From: Saccharomonospora piscinae | GTDB taxonomy: Bacteria; Actinomycetota; Actinomycetes; Mycobacteriales; Pseudonocardiaceae | Direction of reading: 5' to 3' | DNA length: 64,000 nt | Assembly: GCF_005862235.1 (NCBI RefSeq) | Contig: NZ_VCEK01000001.1 | Span: forward strand, 806,001-870,000 | The notes under the pieces: generated by a model | Database searches by the model: none | The model's input: the letters and a program-made list of their open reading frames with translations, nothing else | Told to the model about the DNA's origin: nothing | Made by a program: the position numbers and the translations under genes | Shown: positions 32,875-44,452 of the stretch, in pieces | Layout: every line of letters starts with the position of its first letter | Numbering within the stretch: position 1 is the first letter of the stretch

Positions 32875-34617
32875 TCACGGCCTCGGGATGTTGCGCAGGT
32901 TCGACCGCGCCAGCTGCACCATGCGACCCACACCGCCCTGCAACACCATCTTGCTGGTCGCCAGCGCGAACCCGGTGAGCTGCTGGCCGGTGATCCGGGG
33001 CGGGATGGACAGCGCGTTGGGGTCAGTGACCACGTCGAGCAGCGCGGGCCCCTCGTGGTCGAGCAGTTCACGCACCCCGTCCCGCACCTGCTTGGGATCG
33101 TCGACGCGGATGCCGTGCGCTCCCGAGGCGCGGGCGATGGCGGCGTAGTCGGAGTCCGGGTACGCGGTGGCGTGCGGCGGGAGCCCGGCCACCAGCATCT
33201 CCAGATCGACCATGCCCAGTGACGAGTTGTTGAACAGCAACGTCTTCACCGGCAATCCGTACTGCACGAGCGTGAGGAAGTCACCCATGAGCATCGAGAA
33301 CCCGCCGTCGCCGGCCATCGCGACCACCTGCCGGGACCGGTCGGGCCACTGCGCCCCGATGGCCTGCGGCATCGCGTTGGCCATGGAGCCGTGGGTGAAC
33401 GAGCCGATCATGCGGCGGCGCCCGTTGGGGCTGAGGTAGCGGGCAGCCCACACGTTGCACATCCCCGTGTCCACCGTGAAGATGGCATCCTCCGCGGCCT
33501 CGTCGTCCATAATGGACGCCACATACTCGGGATGGATCGGCTTGTGCCGCTCGACGTCGGTGGTGTAGGCAGACACGACGTTCTCCAGCGCGTCCGCGTG
33601 CTTGCGCAGCATGCGGTCGAGGAAACGGCGGTCGGTGCGGCTGCGCACCCGCGGGGTGAGGCACCGCAACGTCTCCCCCACGTCGCCGCAGACCCCGAGA
33701 TCCAGGCGCGACCGCCGCCCGAGGTTCTCCGGGCGGATGTCGACCTGCACGATCCGCACGTCGTCCGGCAGGAACGGCCGGTACGGGAAGTCGGTGCCGA
33801 GCAGGATCAGCAGGTCGCACTCGTGCATGGCCTCGTAGGCGGCACCGTAGCCGAGCAGACCCGACATGCCGACGTCGAACGGGTTGTCGTACTGGATCCA
33901 CTCCTTGCCGCGCAGCGCGTGGCCCACCGGTGCGAGCACCCGGTCGGCGAAGGCCATCACCTCGTCGTGGGCCTCGGCGGTGCCGCGGCCGCAGAACAAC
34001 GTCACCCGCTCGGCGGAGTCGACCAGCTCGGCGAGGCGATCGATTTCCGCGTCACCCGGCCGCATGGTCGCCGTGTCGGACGAGGGAACCAGCCGCGCGC
34101 GTCCTCGCGGCACGTCCATGCCCGCCACGTCGCCGGGCACGCTGAGCACCGAGACACCGGATCGCCCCAGCGCCGTCTGAATGGCGATCTGCGCCACCTG
34201 CGGCATCTGCTCGGGGCTCGACACCAGCTCGGAGAAGTGGCTGCACTCGACGAACAGGCGGTCGGGGTGGGTCTCCTGGAAATACGCGGTGCCGATGTCC
34301 TCGCTCGGGATGTGGGCGGCGATGGCCACGACCGGCGCCATGCTGCGGTGGGCGTCGAACAGGCCGTTGATGAGGTGGAGGTTGCCCGGCCCGCAGCTGC
34401 CGGCGCAGGCGGTGAGGCGTCCGGTGATCTGCGCCTCCGCGCCGGCCGCGAACGCGGCCACCTCCTCGTGGCGCACCTGCACCCACTCGATGTCCGACCG
34501 CCGCCGCACCGCGTCGGTGATCGGGTTGAGGCTGTCGCCCACGACGCCGTAGATCCGTCGCACCCCGGCCTGGACCATGAGGTCCACCAGCTGTTCGGCG
34601 ACCGTCGGGTTGGCCAT
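32875..34617 (-). CDS. poxB: Pyruvate dehydrogenase (quinone) / pyruvate oxidase
   Basis: A 580-residue thiamine-diphosphate enzyme that decarboxylates pyruvate to acetate, passing electrons to quinone. It has the N-terminal Glu for cofactor activation (VRHEEVAAFAAGAEA), the central FAD-type domain, and the TPP motif GDGGFSMLMGDFLTL ending in FNNSS. ATG 34617 is chosen over the GTG six bases upstream because GAGGAG lies five to six bases ahead. The end carries a PoxB-like membrane-associating tail. A peripheral membrane enzyme with a role in overflow or stationary metabolism. Confidence 0.9.
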   Translation of the reverse strand: MANPTVAEQLVDLMVQAGVRRIYGVVGDSLNPITDAVRRRSDIEWVQVRHEEVAAFAAGAEAQITGRLTACAGSCGPGNLHLINGLFDAHRSMAPVVAIAAHIPSEDIGTAYFQETHPDRLFVECSHFSELVSSPEQMPQVAQIAIQTALGRSGVSVLSVPGDVAGMDVPRGRARLVPSSDTATMRPGDAEIDRLAELVDSAERVTLFCGRGTAEAHDEVMAFADRVLAPVGHALRGKEWIQYDNPFDVGMSGLLGYGAAYEAMHECDLLILLGTDFPYRPFLPDDVRIVQVDIRPENLGRRSRLDLGVCGDVGETLRCLTPRVRSRTDRRFLDRMLRKHADALENVVSAYTTDVERHKPIHPEYVASIMDDEAAEDAIFTVDTGMCNVWAARYLSPNGRRRMIGSFTHGSMANAMPQAIGAQWPDRSRQVVAMAGDGGFSMLMGDFLTLVQYGLPVKTLLFNNSSLGMVDLEMLVAGLPPHATAYPDSDYAAIARASGAHGIRVDDPKQVRDGVRELLDHEGPALLDVVTDPNALSIPPRITGQQLTGFALATSKMVLQGGVGRMVQLARSNLRNIPRP

Positions 34618-34735
34618 CGGCACTCCTCACGTCCCGGCGCACATGTCGCCGAGGCATAACCCGTCCGGGCCGGGGTGAAACGTGCCGGGCTGGTGCCGGG
34701 AGGTGTGCCGGGGACTTCCGCCAGGCGGCGGCACG

Positions 34736-35446
34736 TCAGCCGAAGAGGGCGCGCCACTCTTCCAGCGACCGGGGCCGGAATGCCACGTTGCCGCGGCGCA
34801 CGGTCGACAGCGCCGCCGACGGCTCCGTGGAGTACCAGTGCCCGGGGTAAACCACCGGGTCGCCCGGCAGCGTCGCCAGCGCCCGCACGCTGCGGTACAG
34901 CGCGTCGGCGTCCCCACCGGGCAGGTCGGTGCGCCCGCACCCGTCGAGGAACAGCGTGTCGCCCGCCACGAGCGCGTTCTCCAGCAGGAAGCACTGGCTG
35001 CCCGGCGTGTGCCCCGGAGTGTGCAGCAGGCGGATCGGGATGTCGCCGACGTCGAGCCGGTCGTCGTGCTCGTGCGCCACCAGGTCCGTGGCCGACACCC
35101 CGGTGGTGCGGCGCACCCACTCCAGTTCGGCCGCGGCCACATGGACCGGCACCGGATCGCGCGCCAGCAGCTCCGCGAGCCCGGGCAGGGAGAAGCCGAG
35201 CAGGTCCCCGCCGACGTGGTCGGGGTGGTGATGGGTCGCGAGCACGCCCACCAGCCGCATGTCGTCGGCTGCCAGCACGTTCAGCAGATCATCGATCGCG
35301 TACGCCGGGTCCACCACCACGGCCTCCCGCGTCTCGCGGTCACCGATCAGGTAGGTGAAGTTGCGCATCTGCGTCGCCACGGGGTCACCCACGGCGAAGT
35401 CGCGGCCGGACAGCAGCTGCCGGAAGTAGAGGTTGGTGTCAGGCAT
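34736..35446 (-). CDS. MBL-fold metallo-hydrolase
   Basis: A 236-residue metallo-beta-lactamase-fold hydrolase of the glyoxalase II/ETHE1 type. The zinc/iron-binding motif is THHHPDH, followed by HTPGHTPGS, GDTLF and PGHWYSTEP. ATG 35446 is preferred to an upstream frame start because family homology begins at NLYFRQLLSG. Persulfide dioxygenase or thioester hydrolase activity is possible. It lies 118 bases upstream of poxB on the same strand. Confidence 0.85.
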   Translation of the reverse strand: MPDTNLYFRQLLSGRDFAVGDPVATQMRNFTYLIGDRETREAVVVDPAYAIDDLLNVLAADDMRLVGVLATHHHPDHVGGDLLGFSLPGLAELLARDPVPVHVAAAELEWVRRTTGVSATDLVAHEHDDRLDVGDIPIRLLHTPGHTPGSQCFLLENALVAGDTLFLDGCGRTDLPGGDADALYRSVRALATLPGDPVVYPGHWYSTEPSAALSTVRRGNVAFRPRSLEEWRALFG

Positions 35447-35551
35447 CGATCGCACATCCTACCGCGACGAACGGGTTACGGGTGAGAGCCTGCGGATATC
35501 GCGGCATCTCCGGAGCGTACGAATCCAACTGGTGCAGACCACCGTCTTGAT

Positions 35552-35569
35552 CACCGACTTTCGTCGGTG
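35552..35569. promoter_or_regulatory. Inverted repeat upstream of the secreted peptidase gene
   Basis: CACCGAC-TTTC-GTCGGTG has perfect 7-bp arms, about 78 bases before the TTG start of the M23 gene, and could be an operator. No regulator gene is adjacent. Confidence 0.35.
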
Positions 35570-35646
35570 CAGCGCGGTCGGCCGCGTCGGTATGGTCTCG
35601 TGTTCTGCGTCACATTCGTGACGCTCAGTATCGAGGAGGTTACACT

Positions 35647-36513
35647 TTGTTGCGAAGAGTTGTGGTAACCGCGCTCAGCGCGGTACTGCTCAGCGGGCTC
35701 GTCCTGGCCACCCCGCAGGCGGCGGCTGCCACCGCACGCAACGGCGTCTGCGAGTCCGGGGAGGTCTGCCTGTACTACAACAGCAACAACGCGGGATCAC
35801 TGGTCGACTTCAAGGGGTCGATCAAAAACTACGGCACGGGTTCCAACTGCGTGAAGTACATCAGCTCCGGTAACGGGCGCGGGCAGTGCGTGAAGAACAA
35901 CGCGGCCTCGGTCTGGAACCGCAAGTCGGTTCCGATCACGGTCTTCTACAAGAGCAACTGGTCCGGGGCCATCGACTCCTACGTCCCGGGCAAGAAGGCC
36001 AACCTCCGGCCCGCGCTCAAGAACGACAACGCGGGTCACCTGGTCGGCAAGGGAGCCAACAACCGCCTGGAGTACGGCGTCTACCACAGCAGGGCGGGCC
36101 ACATCACCGCCTACTTCGACGGCTACCTGTCGACGTCGGGGCGTCACGAGGGCATCGACTTCGCGCGAGGTTCCGGCGAGTCGGTGTACTCCCTCACCGC
36201 CGGGACGTTGATCAACAAGACCGAGGGCGGCGGTGGACTGTCCACCATCTCGATCTACAACGCCAACCTCAACAAGAGCATCATCTATCTGCACACCAAC
36301 CCGCTCAACGGGCTCAGCGAAGGCCAGCACATCAAACGCGGTCAGCGGATCGCCACGGAGGCCGCGCGCGGCGCCAGCTCCGCGCACACGCACGTCGAGA
36401 TGCGCCCCGGTCGCAGGCCGCTCGCGGCGGTCAGCGTCGGGGACTACACCCTGGACAACCCGATCCCGACGAACTTCTGGATGAACCGCGGCTACAACAT
36501 CTGCTGCCAGTGA
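35647..36513 (+). CDS. Secreted M23 metallopeptidase with N-terminal I36-type inhibitor-like domain
   Basis: A 288-residue exported protein. A signal peptide (RRVVVTALSAVLL...ATPQAAAA) is followed by a cysteine-bearing domain (CESGEVCLYYNSN...GSNCVKY...GQCVKNN) typical of peptidase inhibitor family I36, then a LytM/M23 peptidase with HEGIDFARG and HTHVEM. The predicted enzyme would cut peptidoglycan cross-links. The start is TTG 35647 (or TTG 35650), supported by GAGGAGG seven bases before. Lys/Asn-rich codons make it less GC-biased than its neighbours. Nothing in the operon reveals its target. Confidence 0.82.
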   Translation: MLRRVVVTALSAVLLSGLVLATPQAAAATARNGVCESGEVCLYYNSNNAGSLVDFKGSIKNYGTGSNCVKYISSGNGRGQCVKNNAASVWNRKSVPITVFYKSNWSGAIDSYVPGKKANLRPALKNDNAGHLVGKGANNRLEYGVYHSRAGHITAYFDGYLSTSGRHEGIDFARGSGESVYSLTAGTLINKTEGGGGLSTISIYNANLNKSIIYLHTNPLNGLSEGQHIKRGQRIATEAARGASSAHTHVEMRPGRRPLAAVSVGDYTLDNPIPTNFWMNRGYNICCQ

Positions 36514-36633
36514 TTCCTCGGACTCCGCCCTGATCGTGCGTGGACTGACGGTCACTCGGCACGGGCCCTCGGTGGGCAGCGAGCGGAACTCGCGCCCTCC
36601 GAGGGCTGGGTCTGCTCAGAGGCACCGTCGCGC

Positions 36634-36660
36634 TGTCACAACCCGGTTCGCCCCGGCGTC
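36634..36660 (+). promoter_or_regulatory. ECF41 autoregulatory promoter
   Basis: TGTCACA (36634-36640) and CGTC (36657-36660) are 16 bases apart. This is the promoter pattern known for ECF41 sigma factors, and it stands 39 bases upstream of the ECF41 gene itself. An exact match in both elements and spacing. Confidence 0.8.
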
Positions 36661-36699
36661 TCGTGGTAGGCACAGCAACACACGAGACAGGAGCCAGAC

Positions 36700-37596
36700 A
36701 TGCGCGAGGACGGCCACCCGGACACCGCGACCTCGGCCTTCGTCGCCCACCGTAATCTGCTTTTCACGGTCGCCTACGAGATGCTCGGCTCCGCTGCCGA
36801 CGCGGAGGACGTCCTGCAGGAGACCTGGCTGCGATGGTCCGGCGTCGACATCGACACGGTGCGTGACCGGCGGGCGTACCTGGTCCGCATCACCACCCGT
36901 CAGGCACTCACCAGGATGCGCACGCTCGGCCGCCGCAGGGAGTCCTACGTCGGGCCCTGGCTGCCGGAGCCGTTGCTGACCGCACCGGACGTCGCCGAGG
37001 ACGTCGAACTGGCCGAGAGCGTGTCGATGGCGATGCTGCTGGTACTCGAAACTCTCGCACCGATGGAGCGGGCGGTCTTCGTTCTACGGGAGGTGTTCGC
37101 ACTGGCCTACGACGAGATCGGGGACGCCGTCGGCAGAAGCCCGGCCGCGGTCCGGCAGATCGCCCACCGGGCGCGGGCGCACGTCGCGGCACGCAGGCCG
37201 CGCGAGACCACGTCCGAGGCCGAGACGACGGCGGCGCTCGCCGCATTCCGACGTGCGGTCGAGACGGGTAACCTGCAGGACCTGCTCGACATCCTCGCGC
37301 CGAACGTCGTCGCCCTGGCCGACGGCGGTGGCGTCGCCAAGGCCATGCCGCGACCCGTCGTCGGAGCCGACAAGGTGGCTCGCCTGCTGAGCGCGGGGCT
37401 GCCCGAACTCGTGGGCCACATGGCCGCCGAGCCGGTGCGGCTCAACGGCAGCCCGGCCCTCCTCCTGCGGCACGAAGGAAAGATCGACGCGGTCGTCACG
37501 GTGCGGATCGAGGACGGACTCGTCACGACGCTCTACACCGTGCGCAACCCCGAGAAGCTCTCGCGCGTGGAGCAGGAGACCGCGTTGAGTCGCTGA
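36700..37596 (+). CDS. ECF41-family RNA polymerase sigma factor
   Basis: A 298-residue ECF sigma factor of the SigJ/ECF41 type. Sigma2 (AYEMLGSAADAEDVLQETWLR) and sigma4 (LAYDEIGDAVGRSPAAVRQIAHRARAH) are joined by a linker with the group signature WLPEPL. A SnoaL-like C-terminal domain follows, with the DGGG motif (ALADGGG). In ECF41 the extension controls activity in place of an anti-sigma factor. A TGTCACA-N16-CGTC promoter ahead of it argues for autoregulation. Group members are often linked to an oxidoreductase or epimerase; here the next gene is an SDR. Confidence 0.92.
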   Translation: MREDGHPDTATSAFVAHRNLLFTVAYEMLGSAADAEDVLQETWLRWSGVDIDTVRDRRAYLVRITTRQALTRMRTLGRRRESYVGPWLPEPLLTAPDVAEDVELAESVSMAMLLVLETLAPMERAVFVLREVFALAYDEIGDAVGRSPAAVRQIAHRARAHVAARRPRETTSEAETTAALAAFRRAVETGNLQDLLDILAPNVVALADGGGVAKAMPRPVVGADKVARLLSAGLPELVGHMAAEPVRLNGSPALLLRHEGKIDAVVTVRIEDGLVTTLYTVRNPEKLSRVEQETALSR

Positions 37597-37670
37597 CACG
37601 GCGACGCGAACTGCGGACACGGCTACGCAGCTTGCGGACACGGCTACGTGGGCTGCGGACACGGTGACAG
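37596..37670. repeat. 21-nt tandem repeat (site 3)
   Basis: Three units of exactly 21 bases (37596-37616, 37617-37637, 37638-37658) and a partial fourth, all with the ACACGGCTACG core. They fill almost the whole gap between the ECF41 gene and the DprE2-like gene, two genes on the same strand. Confidence 0.78.
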
Positions 37671-37680
37671 ACTGAGGCTC

Positions 37681-38433
37681 ATGAGCGGGACTGTGGACAC
37701 GGTGGTGGTGCTGGGCGGGCGCAGCGAGATCGGGCTGGCCGTGGCGCGGCGGCTGGCACGGCAGGGCGCGCGGTCCTTCGTGCTCGCCGCGCGGCGCTGC
37801 GGCGACCTCGACGCCGAGGAACGCGCGCTGCGCGACGCGGGCGCGCGGTCGGTGGCGCGGGTGGAGTTCGACGCCGACGACCTCGGCTCCCACGAGCGCG
37901 TGCTGGGTGACATCGTCGACGGGCACGGCCCGGTGGACGTCGTGGTGACGGCCTTCGGGGTACTCGGCGACCAGGCCAGGGCCGAGCGGGACGCCGCGCA
38001 CGCGGTCTCGATCGTGCATACCGACTACACCGCCCACGTCAGCGTGCTCACCCACGTCGCGAACCGGTTGCGGGCGCAGGGACACGGGAGGCTCGTGGTC
38101 TTCTCGTCGGTGGCGGGCGTGCGCGTCCGCCGCGCCAACTACGTCTACGGCTCGGCCAAGGCCGGGCTCGACGGGTTCGCCTCCGGCCTCGCCGACGCAC
38201 TGCACGGCAGCGGTGTCCACCTGCTGCTGGTGCGTCCCGGATTCGTGGTCGGAAGGATGACCCGCGGCATGACACCCGCCCCGTTCTCCAGCACACCGGA
38301 GCAGGTCGCCGACGCCACCGTGCGCGGCCTGCGCGCGGGCCGGCACACGGTGTGGGTGCCGACGGTGCTGCGCCCGGTCTTCGCCGGGCTGCGCCTGCTG
38401 CCCCGCCCACTCTGGCGGCGGCTGCCCCGCTGA
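37681..38433 (+). CDS. SDR-family reductase, DprE2-like
   Basis: A 250-residue SDR strongly resembling mycobacterial DprE2, the 2-keto-reductase of decaprenylphosphoryl-arabinose synthesis. Shared features are LGGRSEIGLAVA, FGVLGDQA, RRANYVYGSAKAGLDGF, RPGFVVGRM and a C-terminal LLPRPLWRRLP. DprE1, its usual partner, is not adjacent, so this may be a paralogue serving another polyprenol sugar. It is the likely ECF41-linked target gene by position. The 21-nt repeat lies between the two. Confidence 0.82.
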   Translation: MSGTVDTVVVLGGRSEIGLAVARRLARQGARSFVLAARRCGDLDAEERALRDAGARSVARVEFDADDLGSHERVLGDIVDGHGPVDVVVTAFGVLGDQARAERDAAHAVSIVHTDYTAHVSVLTHVANRLRAQGHGRLVVFSSVAGVRVRRANYVYGSAKAGLDGFASGLADALHGSGVHLLLVRPGFVVGRMTRGMTPAPFSSTPEQVADATVRGLRAGRHTVWVPTVLRPVFAGLRLLPRPLWRRLPR

Positions 38434-38440
38434 ACGCGGG

Positions 38441-39433
38441 TCAGTCGCGCGGCATGAGCAGCTCGGCCGCGCGGCGGCGCGGGCTGCGGGGCACGGCACC
38501 CGCCGGCCTGCCGACCCGCATGAGCAGCTGCGGATACCCGGGCAGGGACAGCCGCTCGCCGAAGCGGCTGCGCGCCTCCGTGAGGTGCAGCGGGTGCGTC
38601 TGCACGGCCGCGACGAGGCCGCGTTCGACCGCCGCGAGCCACAGCCGCTGCATGGCCATGCCGGTGCGCACGTGCGCGTCCCTGCCGTCGGTGTCGCTGG
38701 CGAAGACGAACACGGTCTCCCCGTGCAGCCGCTCGGTCAGCGTCACGCGGTCGGGCAGCGCGGTGCCGGCCCGCACCAGCCCAGCCCACGGCAGGGTGGA
38801 GGTCGGCGTCGCACTGCCCGCCACCCCGGCACCGTGGGGGCGGGAGCGCTCGTCGCGGATCGTCCAGATGGCCAGCTCCCGCTGGTAGCCCTGGTCGTTT
38901 CGCAGGACCATGCCCGCGTACTCCAGCAGTTCCGCGAGCGCGCCGACCTCACCGGCACCGTGCAGCGCGCGCACCCGCACGTCGGCGGCGTCGGTCCGGT
39001 CAGCCTCGGCCACCAGCCGGGTCACGTCCTCGCCTCGCGGCACCGGGCCGGCGAACGGCCGGCGGTAGCTGTGCCTGCGCGAGATGGCCGAGTAGCGCCG
39101 TAGCTCGGCTTCGGTCGGTTCCGCACGCTCCGCGACGCCCACCGTCGCCACGAGCGAGCCGCCCGGCCCGTCGGGCAGCAGCCGCACGGCGGGGCGCTTG
39201 CCGAGCACCCGCATGCCCAGTTCGAGGTTCGTCACGGCCGCACCGCAGGAGATCGAGCGGTCCCGCCCGCGCGGATCGTGGTAGGGCAGCGCCAAGTCGG
39301 CGCGTTCGAAGATCCGTGCCTCGCCGTCGGGCAGTTCGAGCCGCCACGGCTGGATGTTGTGCACCGAGGGCGCACGAACGACCGCCCTGGCGAGCACGTC
39401 GGTCTCCCCCACCGACCATTCGCGCTGCGTCAT
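38441..39433 (-). CDS. Acg-type nitroreductase
   Basis: A 330-residue nitroreductase-fold protein of the Acg/Rv2032 family, a DosR-regulon hallmark in mycobacteria. It shows [14 protein letters not shown] near the N-terminus, [17 protein letters not shown], and the later [12 protein letters not shown]. Such proteins bind FMN but are often missing a standard nitroreductase activity; flavin storage has been proposed. ATG 39433 follows an in-frame GTG. The divergent promoter toward devR carries two DosR-like boxes, the one at 39494 being 60 bases from this start. Confidence 0.88.
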   Translation of the reverse strand: MTQREWSVGETDVLARAVVRAPSVHNIQPWRLELPDGEARIFERADLALPYHDPRGRDRSISCGAAVTNLELGMRVLGKRPAVRLLPDGPGGSLVATVGVAERAEPTEAELRRYSAISRRHSYRRPFAGPVPRGEDVTRLVAEADRTDAADVRVRALHGAGEVGALAELLEYAGMVLRNDQGYQRELAIWTIRDERSRPHGAGVAGSATPTSTLPWAGLVRAGTALPDRVTLTERLHGETVFVFASDTDGRDAHVRTGMAMQRLWLAAVERGLVAAVQTHPLHLTEARSRFGERLSLPGYPQLLMRVGRPAGAVPRSPRRRAAELLMPRD

Positions 39434-39493
39434 GGTGTCCACGATTCCTGACGTCGGGGTCCGGTGTCTCGGTGCCGAAGTCCCCGGCGCCCG

Positions 39494-39507
39494 GGGCCGA
39501 ACGGCCT
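39494..39507. promoter_or_regulatory. Candidate DosR-like box (nitroreductase side)
   Basis: GGGCCGAACGGCCT matches 9/14 of the DosR consensus with 5-4-5 geometry, 60 bases from the nitroreductase start. Weak alone; stronger with the 39543 site. Confidence 0.4.
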
Positions 39508-39542
39508 GGTACAGCTACCCACGTCACCCGTGTGGTGGACCA

Positions 39543-39556
39543 GGGCCGAAAGTCCC
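39543..39556. promoter_or_regulatory. DosR box upstream of devR
   Basis: GGGCCGAAAGTCCC matches 12/14 of GGGACTWWAGTCCC and ends 58 bases before the devR ATG. It suggests positive autoregulation of devR, as in mycobacteria. Confidence 0.72.
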
Positions 39557-39614
39557 CGCCCCGGGCGGGTTCCGTATCCGGTGGCCGCCGGTTCCCGGAG
39601 TTATGCTGGCCGCG

Positions 39615-40283
39615 ATGACGATTCGCGTGTTCCTCGTCGATGACCACGAGATCGTGCGGCGCGGCCTGGCCGACCTGCTGGACGGCGAGTCGGACATGCG
39701 GATCGTCGGTGAGGCCGCCTCGGTCGGCGAGGCGCTGACGCGCATTCCCGGCGCGGAGGCCGACGTGGCGGTGCTGGACGTGCGGCTTCCCGACGGCAAC
39801 GGCGTGGAACTGTGCCGCGAGCTGCTGTCCACGGTCGAGGGCCTGCGGTGTCTGATGCTGACCTCGTACGCCGACGACGAGGCCCTGTTCAACGCGATCA
39901 TGGCGGGGGCGTCGGGTTTCGTGCTCAAGCAGGTGCTGGGGTCGGATCTGGTGTCGGCGGTGCGCACGGTCGGTTCCGGTGGGTCGCTGCTCGACAGCAA
40001 GACGACGTCGGCGCTCATGAACCGCATCCGCAGGGAACGGGCCGACGCCGACCCGGTCGCGGAACTGTCCGAGCAGGAACGCGCCGTGTTCGAACTCATC
40101 GGCGAAGGGCTCACCAACCGCGAGATCGCCGCACGCCTCTACCTGGCCGAGAAGACCGTGAAGAACTACGTGTCGCGCCTGCTGGGCAAGCTGGGCATGC
40201 AGCGGCGGACCCAGGCGGCCGTGCTCGCGACGGAGCTGCGCAAGCAGGGACCGCCGACGCCGCCCGATCCGCCGAGCCCGTGA
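39615..40283 (+). CDS. devR: DevR/DosR response regulator
   Basis: A 222-residue NarL-type response regulator. The receiver has the acidic pair in FLVDDHE, phosphoacceptor Asp55 ([13 protein letters not shown]), Thr83 and Lys105. The LuxR-type helix-turn-helix ends in [26 protein letters not shown] with Lys180, Lys183 and Asn184, the DNA-contact residues of DosR. Identity to M. tuberculosis DosR is visible along the whole length. It activates dormancy genes through GGGACT-type boxes. It converges with devS, only nine bases away, instead of forming an operon. Confidence 0.95.
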   Translation: MTIRVFLVDDHEIVRRGLADLLDGESDMRIVGEAASVGEALTRIPGAEADVAVLDVRLPDGNGVELCRELLSTVEGLRCLMLTSYADDEALFNAIMAGASGFVLKQVLGSDLVSAVRTVGSGGSLLDSKTTSALMNRIRRERADADPVAELSEQERAVFELIGEGLTNREIAARLYLAEKTVKNYVSRLLGKLGMQRRTQAAVLATELRKQGPPTPPDPPSP

Positions 40284-40292
40284 TCGCAGGGC

Positions 40293-42854
<2,562 letters not shown>

Positions 42855-42858
<4 letters not shown>

Positions 42859-43856
42859 GGTCGCTCCCCCGTCCCGGGCCGGGTGACGACCTCGTCCAGC
42901 GCGCGTCGCGGGGTCGGTGTCCCGGGATGGCCGTGGCCGAGCCGCCACGCGGTCTGCGGGAAGTCCCGTCCGCCCAGCAACGACCGGAGCTCGGCGCGCA
43001 CGCGCGGAACCTCGACGGGCTGCGCCAAAAACGACGCCGACAACCCGGCCGCCGTGGCCGTGAGCAGGACCCGTTGCAGCGCCTGCCCGGCCCGCAGCGC
43101 GTCCCGGCGCGTGTCGCCGGGGGTCGTGAGCACGGCGACCAGCGGGGTGCGCTCGTACTCCCGGGCGACCGTGGCGTCCGTGGCGTCCGTGGCGTCCGCG
43201 CCCCGGAAGTCGCGCAGCGACAGCGCGGGCTCGGACGAGGGCCGGGGGCCGCCCGCGGCGGCGGGAATCCCGTCACCACGATCGCCGCGCCCGGTCCACT
43301 CCGCCAGTTCGGCGACGAACGCGGGATCGTGCCGCTGCACGTGTTCGGCGCGGCGCAGCAGCGCGGCGAAGGTGTCGAACTGCCCGGGCCCGTCGAGCAG
43401 GTGCAGCCGGGCACCCTCGTCGGCCGCGGCGCGTACCAGGACGTGCCGGGCCGCGGCCGGCACGGCCTCGCCGGTGAACGGCCTGCGATGGGTGTGCCGG
43501 GCGGCGATGACGCCGGCCAGCCGCCGGTCCTGCGCCGACGGGGTGCGTCCCGCGCCGAGCCGCAGCGTGGCCAGCAGGAGTGGCTCGCGGCGGTCGGGCA
43601 GCAGGGTGGTCGCGCAGGCGGTTCCTTCCGCCGCCAGCGCGAGCCGGATGTTGAGCACCGCCGCGCCGCAGGACAGTACCGCCTCCCTGCCGTCCGGATC
43701 GCACACGCGCAGCACCCTGGACTCGTCGAGCCGGACGTCGATCTCGCCGTCGCGGGTGGCGAACAGCCAGGGCTGGGTGTTGTGCGGGGACGGTGCCCTG
43801 GTGCCCGCACGCAGTGCCTCGGCCACGGCGGCACCGGACACGGCGGTCTCGGTCAT
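42855..43856 (-). CDS. Acg-type nitroreductase
   Basis: A 333-residue Acg-family protein with RAPSPHNTQPWLFATRDG, SCGAAVLNIRLALA, RHTHRRPFTG and QRVLLTATAAGLSASF. ATG 43856 is the first start that gives the family N-terminus. It is divergent from a USP gene with a strong DosR box between, 59 bases from this start. It forms an operon with the shorter nitroreductase gene. A role in hypoxic flavin or redox storage is inferred from mycobacterial relatives. Confidence 0.88.
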
Positions 43857-43915
43857 GCCGCCGATCCTCGTCCGCCGCCCGCGCCCGGCACAGCGGCGCT
43901 GGGCCTGCCCGGGCA

Positions 43916-43929
43916 GGGTCTTTGGTCCC
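43916..43929. promoter_or_regulatory. DosR box between nitroreductase and USP genes
   Basis: GGGTCTTTGGTCCC matches 12/14 of GGGACTWWAGTCCC. It lies 59 bases from the nitroreductase start and 51 from the USP start, so one box can serve both divergent genes. Confidence 0.72.
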
Positions 43930-43980
43930 CGGGACCTCCGACTCTCGCCGGGCACGCCGCCGAGGGGCAGGCTCGCACCC

Positions 43981-44439
43981 ATGCCCGCCCACCACGGCAC
44001 CGACCCGGAAGCCGGAACGATCGTCGTGGGTGTCGACGGCTCCCCGGCGGCCCGGCAGGCACTGCGCTGGGCGTGCGCGGAGGCGGAGTTGACGGGTGGG
44101 CAGGTGCTGGCGGTCTCGGTGCGGGACGAGCCCGCCCCGCTGCCCGGCTCCGAGTTCGCGTTGCGGCAGCGCGGTGCGTGGCGCGACGACGGCTCCGTGC
44201 GCGCGGCACTGCACCGGGACGTCAGCCTGGTGGCTACCTCGGCCTCGGTGGGGGAACTGGTCGTCACCGGCGAGCCCGCGGAGGAACTGCTGGCCGCGGC
44301 GACCAGGGCCGATCTGCTGGTCCTCGGCACGCAGGGCCAGCGCGGGCTCAGCGCGGTTCCGCTCGGCGGAGTCACCCTCGAATGCGTGCGGCGTGCGGTG
44401 TGCCCGCTGGTGCTGGTGCCCGCCGCCCCCGCGCGCTGA
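43981..44439 (+). CDS. Universal stress protein (single domain)
   Basis: A 152-residue USP related to the one at 3680 (shared PLPGSEFALRQRGAWRDDGSV-like region). The nucleotide site reads VLGTQGQRGLSAVPLGGVT, so the usual final Ser/Thr after Gly is replaced by Gly-Val. ATP binding may be altered. It is under the 43916 DosR box and is 13 bases from the convergent CBS gene. Confidence 0.87.
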   Translation: MPAHHGTDPEAGTIVVGVDGSPAARQALRWACAEAELTGGQVLAVSVRDEPAPLPGSEFALRQRGAWRDDGSVRAALHRDVSLVATSASVGELVVTGEPAEELLAAATRADLLVLGTQGQRGLSAVPLGGVTLECVRRAVCPLVLVPAAPAR

Positions 44440-44452
44440 CAACTCCGGCGGC

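Noticed and set aside
34618-34735. A promoter or DosR box between the MBL gene and poxB
   Set aside because: No palindrome of the 5-4-5 type or clear -35/-10 pair could be found there.
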